Assembly: GCA_900768845.1 (NCBI GenBank)
Contig: CAAGEK010000011.1
Span: forward strand, 53,531 to 117,530
Length of the DNA stretch: 64,000 nucleotides
Source: Alphaproteobacteria bacterium
Lineage (GTDB): Bacteria; Pseudomonadota; Alphaproteobacteria; CAAGCB01; CAG-977
Direction: 5' to 3'
Part shown: one piece after another, positions 45,110-54,765 of the stretch
Layout of the letters: each line of letters begins with the position of its first letter
Position numbering within the stretch: the first letter of the stretch is position 1
Notes under the pieces: generated by a model
Databases searched by the model: none
What the model was told of the DNA's origin: nothing
The model's input: the letters and a program-made list of their open reading frames with translations, nothing else
Translations under genes and position numbers: made by a program

Positions 45110-46486
45110 ATGGTTGTCAGCGTTTTTGATATTTTTAAAATCGGCGTGGGGCCTTCCAGCTCTCATACGGTGGGGCCCATGCTGGCGGGATTTTTATTCG
45201 TTTCCGATTTGGAAAAAAACGGAAAGCTGGCTTTTGCAGAGCGGATTTGCGTCGATTTTTTCGGTTCTCTGGCTTTGACGGGAAAAGGGCACGCATCGCA
45301 TACGGCGGCGATGATGGGGTTGTCGGGCATTGAACCGGATAAGGCCGATCCGGACATATTGCAAAATATTTTAAACACGATCCGGACGCGCCAGACGATT
45401 ATGTTCGGCGGTAAGTATAAAAAGACCTTTATCGAAAAGCGTGACATCATCATGCATTACGATGAAGTGTTGAAAGGGCATCCGAATGCGATGGCTTTTA
45501 CCGCTTTCGACGCTTCGGGGGAAAAAACGGCTTCACAGGTCTATTACTCGATCGGAGGCGGATTCGTCGTTACCGAAGACGAATTGGGCAAACCGGCGGC
45601 GACGGGATTGGAAAACTGCCCGTTCCCGTATGCGACGGGGGACGAACTGTTAAGTCTGTGCCGCCGTCACGATTTGTCGATTGCCGCGTTGACACTGGAA
45701 AATGAAAAGGCGTTGCGTTCCGAAGGTCGGATTTATTCGGATCTGCGCCGCATCCGCGACGTCATGTCCGCGTGTATCGATCGCGGCGTGAAACAGCACG
45801 GTTTGCTTCCCGGAGGGTTGCGCGTTCGCCGGCGCACGGACGAACTGTACCAAAACCTTATCCGGCGTTTTGAAAACAACGCTTCGGATCCTTTGGACAT
45901 TATGGATTGGGTGAATTTATGGGCTTTCGCCGTCAGCGAAGAAAACGCGGCGGGCGGGCGGATTGTCACGGCTCCGACAAACGGGGCGGCGGGCATTGTT
46001 CCTGCCGTTTTGCGTTATTACGAACGTTTTTGTCCCAGAGCGTCCGTTGACGGGGTGTCCCGTTTCCTGTTATCCGCCGGAGCGATCGGAAGCTTGTATA
46101 AGCAAAACGCGTCCATTTCCGGAGCGGAGGTCGGATGTCAGGGGGAAGTCGGCGTAGCGTGTTCGATGGCGGCGGCGGGTTTGGTTGCGGCTTTGGACGG
46201 AACGCCGGAACAGGTTGAAAATGCGGCGGAAATAGGCATTGAGCATAATTTGGGGCTGACGTGCGATCCTGTCGCCGGATTGGTTCAGATTCCCTGTATC
46301 GAGCGTAACGCAATGGGGGCGATGAAAGCGATAAACGCGGCGCGTTTGGCGTTGAGCGGCGACGGCATTCATGCGGTTTCTTTGGATCGTGCAATCGAAA
46401 CGATGCGTCAGACCGGATTGGATATGCAGGATAAGTACAAGGAAACGGCCAAAGGCGGTTTGGCTGTGAATATGGTCAACTGTTAA
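45110..46486 (+). CDS. sdaA: L-serine dehydratase, iron-sulfur type
   Basis: Deaminates L-serine to pyruvate and ammonia. A 458-residue single-chain enzyme: the beta domain starts VFDIFKIGVGPSSSHTVGPM, and the alpha domain has APTNGAAGIVPAVL and the cluster-binding cysteines in EVGCQGEVGVACSMAAAGL, LTCDPVAGLVQIPCIERN. All are intact. It starts 14 bases after the TolC-like gene and may be co-transcribed, though the functions are not linked. Confidence 0.97.
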   Translation: MVVSVFDIFKIGVGPSSSHTVGPMLAGFLFVSDLEKNGKLAFAERICVDFFGSLALTGKGHASHTAAMMGLSGIEPDKADPDILQNILNTIRTRQTIMFGGKYKKTFIEKRDIIMHYDEVLKGHPNAMAFTAFDASGEKTASQVYYSIGGGFVVTEDELGKPAATGLENCPFPYATGDELLSLCRRHDLSIAALTLENEKALRSEGRIYSDLRRIRDVMSACIDRGVKQHGLLPGGLRVRRRTDELYQNLIRRFENNASDPLDIMDWVNLWAFAVSEENAAGGRIVTAPTNGAAGIVPAVLRYYERFCPRASVDGVSRFLLSAGAIGSLYKQNASISGAEVGCQGEVGVACSMAAAGLVAALDGTPEQVENAAEIGIEHNLGLTCDPVAGLVQIPCIERNAMGAMKAINAARLALSGDGIHAVSLDRAIETMRQTGLDMQDKYKETAKGGLAVNMVNC

Positions 46487-47500
46487 AAACGCGGAAGTTT
46501 CCGTTCCGTCCGGACAGATGTCAGGAAACGGGGGGCAACAGGGATGGTGACGTTGCCTTATACCGGTTTTCGGCTATGTTTTTTACGATAACGCCTGAAA
46601 CGCTTTTCCGTTAAGCCGCACGTTGAAAAAGTCGTTTCGACCGTTCGTCCTTTATTCGGATTTTGAAACGCCGCCGGATATGGAAACGAAACGCGTCAAC
46701 GATAGACGAATGTCGTTACCGGTGGCGGGGGAGGGGCGACGGGAATGGCAACCTGCCGGCTCGGTTGCCGGAAAGCGGTCACGACCGTGACAGTAAACAT
46801 TTCAATTGTCATTCGGAAAGAACGGAAAAAAATCAGGCTTGACTCTTATGTACGCAGTCCGGAAGATTCGGATGACCGGTTGGGGAGCGTAGCTTCGGGC
46901 GTCGATTCTTCAGCGCAATTTGCCGTTAAGGATGACCGGCTGTAAACTGGGGGCGATCCTTTGCGGGGAAAACTCAGGAAACGGAGTTTTTCCTTTTTTA
47001 AACATTCTGCAGTTTGAAGAAACGCGTTTTGTTTTTGAAACTTCAGGCTTTTTAAAAAAGTGCGCGTTCAGGTCGGTAAGGTTTGTTCAAGCGTTTGCCG
47101 GAATATGAAAAAACTATGCGTAAAACCGTCATGGGACGGGCTGAGCTTCGGTTATGACCGATCGGCGTTTTGTTCACTCCGGCAGACGCAACCCGTAAAC
47201 GGGGGCTTTATCGATCGCCTTTCGGGAATACGTTTCCGCCGCTTTGTTTATCGTTTCAATCATACAAAAAGCCTTTTCCGTTTTGCCGCCGCGTTTCGGT
47301 GGCGAAATCAGTCATTTTTCCTTTTTTTCAATCAAAAAAGTGCGCTATAACACGAATATAAGCTTCCGGCATAAGACGACTGAAACGCAGGCTTATGTTG
47401 CGTAGGTATGGTTTTGCATTAAACTTACCATATTCACCTTATGATCAGCCATTGGAGTTTTATTTGGGGGCTTTTCATTTCAAGAAAGGCTGTCGCAAGC
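46487..47500. other. About 1 kb with no recognisable gene
   Basis: Frames on both strands are short, and I recognise no protein, tRNA or rRNA pattern. The stretch is probably decayed or untranslated accessory DNA. Confidence 0.5.
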
Positions 47501-47519
47501 CAATTCATTCCTTCTTTAT

Positions 47520-47990
47520 CCTATAACAACTTTTTTGTTTTGAGATACACACGCACCAATCGTTTATGTCGGTTGTTAATATTACCGTTTTTAATAATTT
47601 CGGGAATTTCATTTAAAATTTCTTTTCCGTGTTTTTCGGCAACGTCCAAAATCTCGTTCTCCGCTTTCTCCGAACACAGACGTATCAGATTTTTCCGTTT
47701 CCCCTTCACTTGAACCGAATTTTCCGTCCTTTTAGCGCGGGTGTTTGCTTTCGTCCCAAGCGTTCAGAGATTTATACTCCGCATATATTTCCGGCATGAC
47801 GTAATCACTCAGAGCTTCGGCGTCCGTATCAAAGTCCGCTCCATCCGACGAAAACTGTTTAAAACACCGTCCGGTCTTGCTCTCATTTCAATTAAGGCTT
47901 TGACGATTCTCAAAATGAACGCAAGTTTTCCGCACGTTCCCTTTCCGAAGCGATGATATTTATGGTTTTCAGCGGATAAGGCTGTAAACT
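47520..47990 (-). pseudogene. Fragments of a decayed gene of unknown family
   Basis: Protein-like stretches appear in different minus-strand frames: NIIASERERAENLRSF near 47960, GADFDTDAEALSDYVMPEIY and EYKSLNAWDESKHPR near 47760-47850, and a 62-codon frame at 47521-47709 (LIRLCSEKAENEILDVAEKH, then RLVRVYLKTKK). The charged, helical character of adjacent pieces suggests one frameshifted gene. I cannot name the family. Confidence 0.35.
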
Positions 47991-48019
47991 TTCCGGAACC
48001 ACCCGCCTTGGCGTATACA

Positions 48020-48051
48020 AAAAAAGCCCCCGAAAGATCGGGAGCTTTTTT
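48020..48051 (-). terminator. Intrinsic terminator after rpmG
   Basis: Read on the minus strand, a stem of AAGCTCCCGA with TCGGGGGCTT is followed by seven Ts, about 20 bases beyond the rpmG stop. It marks the end of the long minus-strand run. Confidence 0.85.
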
Positions 48052-48069
48052 ACGGAACAAATATGCGGA

Positions 48070-48237
48070 TCAGCGCAATTTTGTTTCTTTGAATTCTACA
48101 TGCTTGCGCGCCTTCGGGTCGTATTTTTTCAAGACGAGTTTTTCCGTTTTCGTACGGGGATTTTTCTTCGTCGTGTAAAAATATCCCGTTCCGGCGGTGC
48201 TTTCCAGCTTAATCTGCAATGTTGCGGGCTTAGCCAT
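48070..48237 (-). CDS. rpmG: Ribosomal protein L33
   Basis: A 55-residue protein: MAKPATLQIKLESTAGTGYF, followed by YTTKKNPRTKTEKLVLKKYD and PKARKHVEFKETKLR. This is the complete L33 pattern. The zinc-ribbon cysteines of the C+ type are absent, so it is the zinc-independent form. It is 46 bases after the S41 protease gene, in the topA-rnr-rpmG neighbourhood seen in other Alphaproteobacteria. It is too short for many gene callers. Confidence 0.95.
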   Translation of the reverse strand: MAKPATLQIKLESTAGTGYFYTTKKNPRTKTEKLVLKKYDPKARKHVEFKETKLR

Positions 48238-48283
48238 TTTTTTAATCCCATCAAATGTAAAAAACGATATACCCCAACATACC

Positions 48284-49813
48284 TTATTTCATGTACCTGT
48301 CAAGGGAAAAATAAGTCAAAGAGCGTTCATACAGCGCAGGATTTTTTATTAAACGCAAAGCCAGTCCGTCGTCGGCTTCCCCGTTTGTGCGAACTTGGGG
48401 GGGACAAGCGTTCCTCAACGCCTTTTGAAGCGTTTCATCGCCCGTTCTGCGCTGGGAAAGCGATGTCACCGCCTTTGGCACGTTTTGCAAATCTTCCGCG
48501 CTTTTGCCCGATGTGCAAATGTTGGGAACCAGCCCGTAAACGTCGGGCGTGTAATTTGACGGCAGGAAATATCTCGACCAGCTCAAATACATATTCCCCG
48601 CGTCGGGAATTGTTTCGACGGTTTGAATCGTGCCTTTGCCGTATGTCGAAGTGCCGACCAGAACGGCATGGCGGTAATCCTGCAACGCTCCGGCGAAAAA
48701 TTCGGCGCAGGAGGCCGTTTTCGCATCAACCAACACGACAATCGGGTAAACGGGGCGGCCGTATTTTTCCGTCGTCGTATATTTTTGCACGCTGTCTTTA
48801 TGGCGGCCTTCGGTTTTGATCAGAGGCAAGCCTTCGGGCAAAAACAAATCCGCCGCCAGCACCGCTTCTTTGAGCAAACCGCCCGTATTGCCGCGCAAAT
48901 CGATGATAATTCCCTTTAAGTCCGCTTTTTTGTGGCTTTTCAGCGTTTGTTTCAACGCTTCCACGGTTCGGGGGGTGAAGGCCGCGATTTTGATGGTCAA
49001 AACACGCTCGGATTCGTCCAGATAATACGATACCGAAGAAGATTTGACGGGTCTTCTGACCAAATCGATCTGCTTTTCCCGACCGTTTTTGCGAATCGTC
49101 AGGAAAATGTCGCTGTCGGCCTCTCCGCGCAAAGCGTTCAATGTTTGCACGGCTGTCAAATCCGTAATCAAACGGTCGTTGATTTTCACAATTCTGTCGC
49201 CGATTCCCAAAATTGAATCCGATGCGGGGCTGTCGGGCAGAATATCTGTTATTTCCAAATACTTTCCGACACGCCGGAACCGGATGCCGATGCCGGCGGG
49301 ATTTTTTAACGCGGCAAGGGCTTCGGTCGTTTCATGTTCGTAATGGGAATACGGGTCAAGACGGGATAACGCGGCATTGAAGAAAATATTGTAAAGGTCT
49401 TGAGGATCGCTTTTTCTGGCTTTCGGAGAAAACGGGCGGGCTTCAACCGTCGCCGCCAACACCAGCCTTGCCCAGTTTTCGGCGTCGTCGTCCGCGGGTG
49501 CGCTGAAGCTTTTCAAAATTTTGCCGTCCGCCGAGATTAAAACGCGTGATCCGTCTTTGTGAACGATGATTTTTTGGTCGATCGTCGACAGGCTTTTGAC
49601 GCTTTCAAACGCAAGTTCGCTGGCCGTGACGGGAACCAGCGATTTTTGAATGATGAGGGCATACCCTTTCGCCAAGGTTTCTTGCATCCGTTCCAAAGGC
49701 AGACGCAAATCGCCGTTTGACAAGACGGACCGCCACCAGACGGGAACCGTCGCCGAAAATGCGGGAGCGGCCGCGCTCAGGAAAAACAGAAAAGCAGAAA
49801 GGAAACGCCGCAT
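48284..49813 (-). CDS. S41 family C-terminal processing protease
   Basis: A periplasmic serine protease, 509 residues with a signal peptide (cleavage after AFS). A PDZ domain (about residues 170-245, with GIGIRFRRVGKYLEI and GIGDRIVKIND) precedes the catalytic domain with IIDLRGNTGGLLKEAV, the Ser in DAKTASCAEFFAGAL near residue 367 and the Lys in TYGKGT near 393. Family members trim or degrade exported proteins by the C-terminus. The stretch before the PDZ domain is longer than in most Ctp proteases. It starts one base after rnr. Confidence 0.92.
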   Translation of the reverse strand: MRRFLSAFLFFLSAAAPAFSATVPVWWRSVLSNGDLRLPLERMQETLAKGYALIIQKSLVPVTASELAFESVKSLSTIDQKIIVHKDGSRVLISADGKILKSFSAPADDDAENWARLVLAATVEARPFSPKARKSDPQDLYNIFFNAALSRLDPYSHYEHETTEALAALKNPAGIGIRFRRVGKYLEITDILPDSPASDSILGIGDRIVKINDRLITDLTAVQTLNALRGEADSDIFLTIRKNGREKQIDLVRRPVKSSSVSYYLDESERVLTIKIAAFTPRTVEALKQTLKSHKKADLKGIIIDLRGNTGGLLKEAVLAADLFLPEGLPLIKTEGRHKDSVQKYTTTEKYGRPVYPIVVLVDAKTASCAEFFAGALQDYRHAVLVGTSTYGKGTIQTVETIPDAGNMYLSWSRYFLPSNYTPDVYGLVPNICTSGKSAEDLQNVPKAVTSLSQRRTGDETLQKALRNACPPQVRTNGEADDGLALRLIKNPALYERSLTYFSLDRYMK

Positions 49814-49814
49814 T

Positions 49815-52061
49815 TTACTTCCTTTTTCCGTAGTTTTTTTTACGAAAACCTTTTTTCGCCGCCTTTTTTCCCCGTCCGGATTTTTGGGAGGGCTTCTTCG
49901 CCCCCGAATCCAGCAAATGGAACAGCAAACCGCCCGTAACGGGACGGGCTTCGGATAAAATCAGTTCGACGCGTTCGCCCAGCTCGTATGATTTTCCCGT
50001 CGAAGAACCGAAGAGGCGGTGGCGGTCTTCTTCGTAAACATAATAATCCCCCGGAAGCGTGCTGATCGGGACAAGACCTTCCGCCGCGATATCGTCCAAA
50101 ACGACGAACAAGCCGAAACGCGAAACGCCGTTGACCGTCGCATTGAAACGTTCCCCGATGCGGTCGGCCAGATAAGAGGATAAATAGCGTTCTTCGGCGT
50201 CGCGTTCGGCGGCGGCGGCACGACGTTCCGTCGCGGAAATGTGTTCGCCCAGATCTTCGAAATCGTCGTTCAGGCTCCCGTCTTCTTCGGACAGGCCGCC
50301 TTCACCGGCTTTGAGTGCGCGGATGATCCCCCGATGAACCAGCAAATCGGCATAACGGCGGATCGGAGACGTGAAATGCGCATATTTTTCCAACGCCAAC
50401 CCGAAATGACCCGCGTTGTCAGGGCTGTAGCGTGCTTGGCTCTGTGTGCGCAAAACCAGCTCGTTGACCATGAAAGCGCGTGGCGTGTCTTTGACCTGAT
50501 CAAGGATTTTATTGAAATCGCCGGTTTCGGGATCGGAGCGTTTGGGCGTTTTTATGCCCAACGTCCCCAGAAACGTTTGTAAAGAGGCGACTTTTTCCGC
50601 GGCGGGGGCTTCGTGGATGCGGTACATCACGGGAATGTTTTTGGATTCAAGCATTTGCGCCGCCGCAACGTTGGCGGCGATCATAAATTCTTCGACCGCA
50701 CGGTGACTGTCAAAACGTTCGCGGGCGCAGATGCGTGAAATCCTGCCGTTTTCATCCAAAACGACCTCCCGCTCGGGCACGTCGATTTCCAAAGCTCCGC
50801 GTTTTGTGCGCGCCCTTGCCAACGCCTGATACGCGCCGTACAGATTTGTCAGACACTCGCGTAACGTTCCGTTCATTTCCGGCATGCCGCCGTCGAAAAC
50901 GGCTTGGACTTCATGATAATTCAAGCGGGCGGCGGAACGCATCATGGCACGCATGAATTTGAATTTTACAATCCTGCCGTTTTTGTTGATTTTGATGCGC
51001 ACGGCCAAACAGGGGCGGTCTTGATCGGGTTTCAGCGAACATAACCCCGCCGATAACGCTTCGGGCAACATGGGGACGACCCGATCGGGAAAATAAACCG
51101 AATTTCCGCGTTCCCTCGCGCATTTGTCCAAAGCGTCGAAAGGCCGGACGAAATAAGCGACGTCGGCAATCGCAATCAACAGCTTCCATCCGCCTTCGTT
51201 TTTCGGATCGTCATCCGGTTCGGCAAACACGGCGTCGTCAAAATCCCGCGCATCTTCGCCGTCAATCGTCACCAAAGGAACTTCGCGCAGGTCGACACGG
51301 TTTTCCAAAGGCGGAATTTTCGCTTTTTCTGCCTGTTTCAATGCCTGAGGCGTAAAATCAACCGGAATGCCGTGCAAGTGCAGGGCGATCAGACTGGCTG
51401 ATTTCGGATCTTTGACATTTCCCAAAACGGCGACGATTTTCGCTTTTTTGGATTTCAAAAAAGCCTGTCCGGTCAATTCCGCCGCTACCAAATCGCCGTT
51501 TTTGGCGTTTTTGCTGTGTTCCGCATCGACATAATATTCCAAATGCAAGCGGCGGTCGGCGGACAGGATGCGGCCGCCTTTGCCGCCGGTCGTGTCAAAA
51601 ACGCCGACGATACGGTTCGGTTCGGCCGTTATCCTGCGGACGACGGCTCCGTAAAACAGACGTTTTCCCGCCGCGCTCAGTTTTAAAACGACGCGGTCTC
51701 CCTCTTTCGGAGGAGGGCGGAGTTTTCCCAAATCCGTAACAACGATTTGGGGGCACGGAGTTTCCCTGTCCCAGTTTAACGGGCGGGCGATCAGTTCGCC
51801 GTCCGAATCCGTTCCCGTTATTTCCGACGGGCAAAGCTCCGGAAGGCCGTCCGAAGAAATGATCTTTTTGCCGCGCAGTCCCGATTTTTCGATTTTTCCC
51901 GACCGTTTCATATCGGAAAGCATTTCCTTGAGCTTGATCCTGTCGTCGCCGCGAATATGAAAAGCCCGGGCGATTTCCTTTTTTCCGACGCGTCCGGCGT
52001 TGTCGTTTAAAAAGGAAACGATGTCGTCCATCGTCGGTAAGGGAGCTTTCCTTTTTGTCAT
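49815..52061 (-). CDS. rnr: Ribonuclease R
   Basis: A 3'-5' exoribonuclease, 748 residues. Order: N-terminal winged helix (about residues 5-60), cold-shock domains, the RNB domain with the catalytic Asp cluster DGEDARDFDDAVF near residue 265, an S1 domain (VSRFGLFVVLDDIAAEGLVP), and a Lys-rich tail. The ATG overlaps the topA stop (ATGA). Confidence 0.96.
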   Translation of the reverse strand: MTKRKAPLPTMDDIVSFLNDNAGRVGKKEIARAFHIRGDDRIKLKEMLSDMKRSGKIEKSGLRGKKIISSDGLPELCPSEITGTDSDGELIARPLNWDRETPCPQIVVTDLGKLRPPPKEGDRVVLKLSAAGKRLFYGAVVRRITAEPNRIVGVFDTTGGKGGRILSADRRLHLEYYVDAEHSKNAKNGDLVAAELTGQAFLKSKKAKIVAVLGNVKDPKSASLIALHLHGIPVDFTPQALKQAEKAKIPPLENRVDLREVPLVTIDGEDARDFDDAVFAEPDDDPKNEGGWKLLIAIADVAYFVRPFDALDKCARERGNSVYFPDRVVPMLPEALSAGLCSLKPDQDRPCLAVRIKINKNGRIVKFKFMRAMMRSAARLNYHEVQAVFDGGMPEMNGTLRECLTNLYGAYQALARARTKRGALEIDVPEREVVLDENGRISRICARERFDSHRAVEEFMIAANVAAAQMLESKNIPVMYRIHEAPAAEKVASLQTFLGTLGIKTPKRSDPETGDFNKILDQVKDTPRAFMVNELVLRTQSQARYSPDNAGHFGLALEKYAHFTSPIRRYADLLVHRGIIRALKAGEGGLSEEDGSLNDDFEDLGEHISATERRAAAAERDAEERYLSSYLADRIGERFNATVNGVSRFGLFVVLDDIAAEGLVPISTLPGDYYVYEEDRHRLFGSSTGKSYELGERVELILSEARPVTGGLLFHLLDSGAKKPSQKSGRGKKAAKKGFRKKNYGKRK

Positions 52062-54748
52062 TCGGTTTTTGCCTTCTTTGTTGTTTTCGCCGTTTTAGAA
52101 GGGGCTTTTCCGGCCGCGCTTTTTTTCGCCGTCGTTTTTTTCGCGGTTTCCCCTTTCTCCGCTTTGGGGGATTTGCCCGATTTTTCGGCTTTGGCGGCCA
52201 AAAGCCCGACGGCTTCTTCCAAAGTGGGATCGCGATTTTCGTCGCGCAGCTTTTTCGGCAGTGAAGCCATCAAAGTTCCGTGTTTGACATAAGGACCGAA
52301 CCGCCCGACATTCAACGTAACGGGTTTCCCGTCGGCGGGATGAAGCCCGATTTCTTTGGCCGGCGTTTTCGGTTTGACGTTTGCCAGCAATTCTTCCGCC
52401 CGCGCCAGATCGATCGTCAGGACGTCATCCGCCGCGCTCAGGGATTTAAAGGTCGCCCCCGTTTTGACATAAGGCCCGAACCTGCCGATGCCGACGCTTA
52501 TTTCCGCTCCGGTTTCCGCAGACGTACCCAAAATGCGCGGCAGGGAAAGCAACCCCAACGCCTGTTCCAACGTCAGCGTTTCCGCATTCAGCGAACGGGG
52601 CAGGGAAACGCGTTTGGCCGCCGGAAGTTTTTCTTTTTTCCCTTCGGTTTCCGTTTTTTCCTTTTTGGAGGATTTCGCGCTTTTTACGGCTTTCGCCTTG
52701 GGAGCGTCCTTTCCCAGCTGGACATAAGGTCCGTAAGGCCCGACGCGCAGATAAACCGTTTCGTTCGTTTGCGGGTCGACGCCCAGCTCTTTGGGGTCGT
52801 TGTCGTTTTCCTTCTTATCGTCGGGCGAAGAATCCCCCCCGTTGCCGAAAGGACGGGTGTAGCGGCATTCGGGATAGTTGGAACACCCGATGAACGCGCC
52901 GAAACGTCCGATTTTCAAACTCAGCCGTCCGCCTTTTCCCGCGCCGCATTCGGGGCAGATACGGTCTTGTTCGGACGCGAACAGATGTTCGGACAGCGAT
53001 TCTTCCAAACTGTTCAGGACGTCCGTAATCGACAGGGGTTCGACTTCTTTGACCGTTGCGGCGAAACTGTCCCAAAACGAACGCAACAACTCTTTCCAAT
53101 CCAGCTTGCCCTCTGAAACGTCGTCCAGAGAGTTTTCCAAATCCGCCGTAAAATCATAACGGACATATTTGTTAAAGAAGTTTTCCATAAACACGGTGAC
53201 GATGCGTCCGCGGTCTTCGGGGATGAAACGCCGCTTTTCCAACCGGACGTATTGCCTGTCCTGCAACACGGACAAAATCGACGCATATGTCGACGGCCGG
53301 CCGATTCCCAGCTCTTCCAGCTTTTTCACAAGGCTGGCTTCGGTGTAGCGGGGGGGCGGCTGGGTGAAATGCTGTTCGGGGCGAACGGCTTTTTGTTCCA
53401 GTTTCTCTCCGGTTTCCATTGCGGGCAAAAGGGCGTTGCCCTCTTCGTCGCCGTCGTCCAAATCTTCGCGGTAAACTTTTAAAAAACCGTCGAAGGCAAT
53501 CGTCTGTCCCGTGGCGCGCATAACGATTTTTTTGTCGTCCGAGGGGCAGTCGACCGCGATTTTGTCGATTTCCGCATTTTGCATCTGGCTGGCCAGAGCG
53601 CGTTTCCAAATCAATTCGTACAACCGCAACTGATCTTTGTTCAAATACTGAACCAGCGAATGAGGACGGCGCGTCAGGTATGTCGGGCGGATGGCTTCGT
53701 GCGCCTCCTGAGCGTTCTTGACATTGTTTTTGTAATAACGCGGCTTTTCGGGCAGATACGCCGTCCCGAAATCCTTTTCAATGACTTGGCGTGCGTCGGC
53801 GATGGCTTCCTGCGCCATTTGAATGCCGTCGGTACGCATATATGTAATCAGACCGACCGTTTCGCCGCCGATGTCGACGCCTTCGTACAGCTGTTGAGCC
53901 AGTTGCATTGTTTTCTTGGCGGAAAAGAACAGTTTGCGGGCGGCTTCCTGTTGCAATGTCGACGTCGTAAACGCCGGTGCGGGCGACCGTTTGACTTTTT
54001 TGCGCTCTATTTCCCCGACGTTGAAACGTGCGTGTGCGATTTTATCCGCGGCGGCTTTGGCTTCCCCTTCGTTTTGCAAAGTGAATTTCGCCGTTTTCGC
54101 GCCGTCCAAAACGGACAGGCGAGCCGTGAACACATCGGAACGCACGGTTGCAAAATCGGCGTCTATCGTCCAGTATTCCTGCGCTTTAAAGGCTTCTATT
54201 TCATTTTCGCGTTCGCAAACCAGACGAAGGGCGACGGATTGAACCCGACCGGCCGACCGGCTGCCGGGCAGTTTGCGCCACAAAACGGGGGAAATCGTAA
54301 AACCGACCAGATAATCCAAAGCGCGTCTGGCCAGATAGGCGTCAACCAGCGGAGCATCTATGGAACGCGGGTTTTTTATCGCGTTCGTGACGGCGGTTTT
54401 CGTAATTTCGTTGAAAACGACGCGCTTTAATTCCTTGCCTTTCAGTTTGCCGCGTTTTTCCAGTTCCTGAACGACGTGCCACGCGATCGCCTCCCCCTCT
54501 CTGTCAGGGTCGGTCGCCAGATAGACGGTTTGGGCTTTGGACACCAAAGCCGCGATGTCGCGGATGTGCTTTTCGTCGCGTGCGTCAATCGCCCAATCCA
54601 TGGCGAAATCTTCGTCGGGGCGCACCGACCCGTCTTTGGCCGGCAGGTCGCGTATGTGCCCGAAACTGGCGATCACGGAATAGTTGCCGCCCAGATATTT
54701 GTTGATTGTTTTTGCTTTTGCCGGAGATTCTACGATGACGACGTCCAT
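52058..54748 (-). CDS. topA: DNA topoisomerase I
   Basis: Relaxes negative supercoils. 896 residues: Toprim domain from VVIVESPAKAKTINKYLGG, the catalytic Tyr in LITYMRTDG near residue 300, one four-Cys zinc ribbon (CPECGAGKGG with GCSNYPECRYTRPF) near 610-640, then three repeats of a VGRFGPYVK-type unit and a Lys/Ala-rich tail of about 40 residues. The C-terminal repeats are the alphaproteobacterial form. It follows dprA by 17 bases, a conserved pairing. Confidence 0.97.
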   Translation of the reverse strand: MDVVIVESPAKAKTINKYLGGNYSVIASFGHIRDLPAKDGSVRPDEDFAMDWAIDARDEKHIRDIAALVSKAQTVYLATDPDREGEAIAWHVVQELEKRGKLKGKELKRVVFNEITKTAVTNAIKNPRSIDAPLVDAYLARRALDYLVGFTISPVLWRKLPGSRSAGRVQSVALRLVCERENEIEAFKAQEYWTIDADFATVRSDVFTARLSVLDGAKTAKFTLQNEGEAKAAADKIAHARFNVGEIERKKVKRSPAPAFTTSTLQQEAARKLFFSAKKTMQLAQQLYEGVDIGGETVGLITYMRTDGIQMAQEAIADARQVIEKDFGTAYLPEKPRYYKNNVKNAQEAHEAIRPTYLTRRPHSLVQYLNKDQLRLYELIWKRALASQMQNAEIDKIAVDCPSDDKKIVMRATGQTIAFDGFLKVYREDLDDGDEEGNALLPAMETGEKLEQKAVRPEQHFTQPPPRYTEASLVKKLEELGIGRPSTYASILSVLQDRQYVRLEKRRFIPEDRGRIVTVFMENFFNKYVRYDFTADLENSLDDVSEGKLDWKELLRSFWDSFAATVKEVEPLSITDVLNSLEESLSEHLFASEQDRICPECGAGKGGRLSLKIGRFGAFIGCSNYPECRYTRPFGNGGDSSPDDKKENDNDPKELGVDPQTNETVYLRVGPYGPYVQLGKDAPKAKAVKSAKSSKKEKTETEGKKEKLPAAKRVSLPRSLNAETLTLEQALGLLSLPRILGTSAETGAEISVGIGRFGPYVKTGATFKSLSAADDVLTIDLARAEELLANVKPKTPAKEIGLHPADGKPVTLNVGRFGPYVKHGTLMASLPKKLRDENRDPTLEEAVGLLAAKAEKSGKSPKAEKGETAKKTTAKKSAAGKAPSKTAKTTKKAKTE

Positions 54749-54765
54749 GAGTTGATCTTTCTTTT

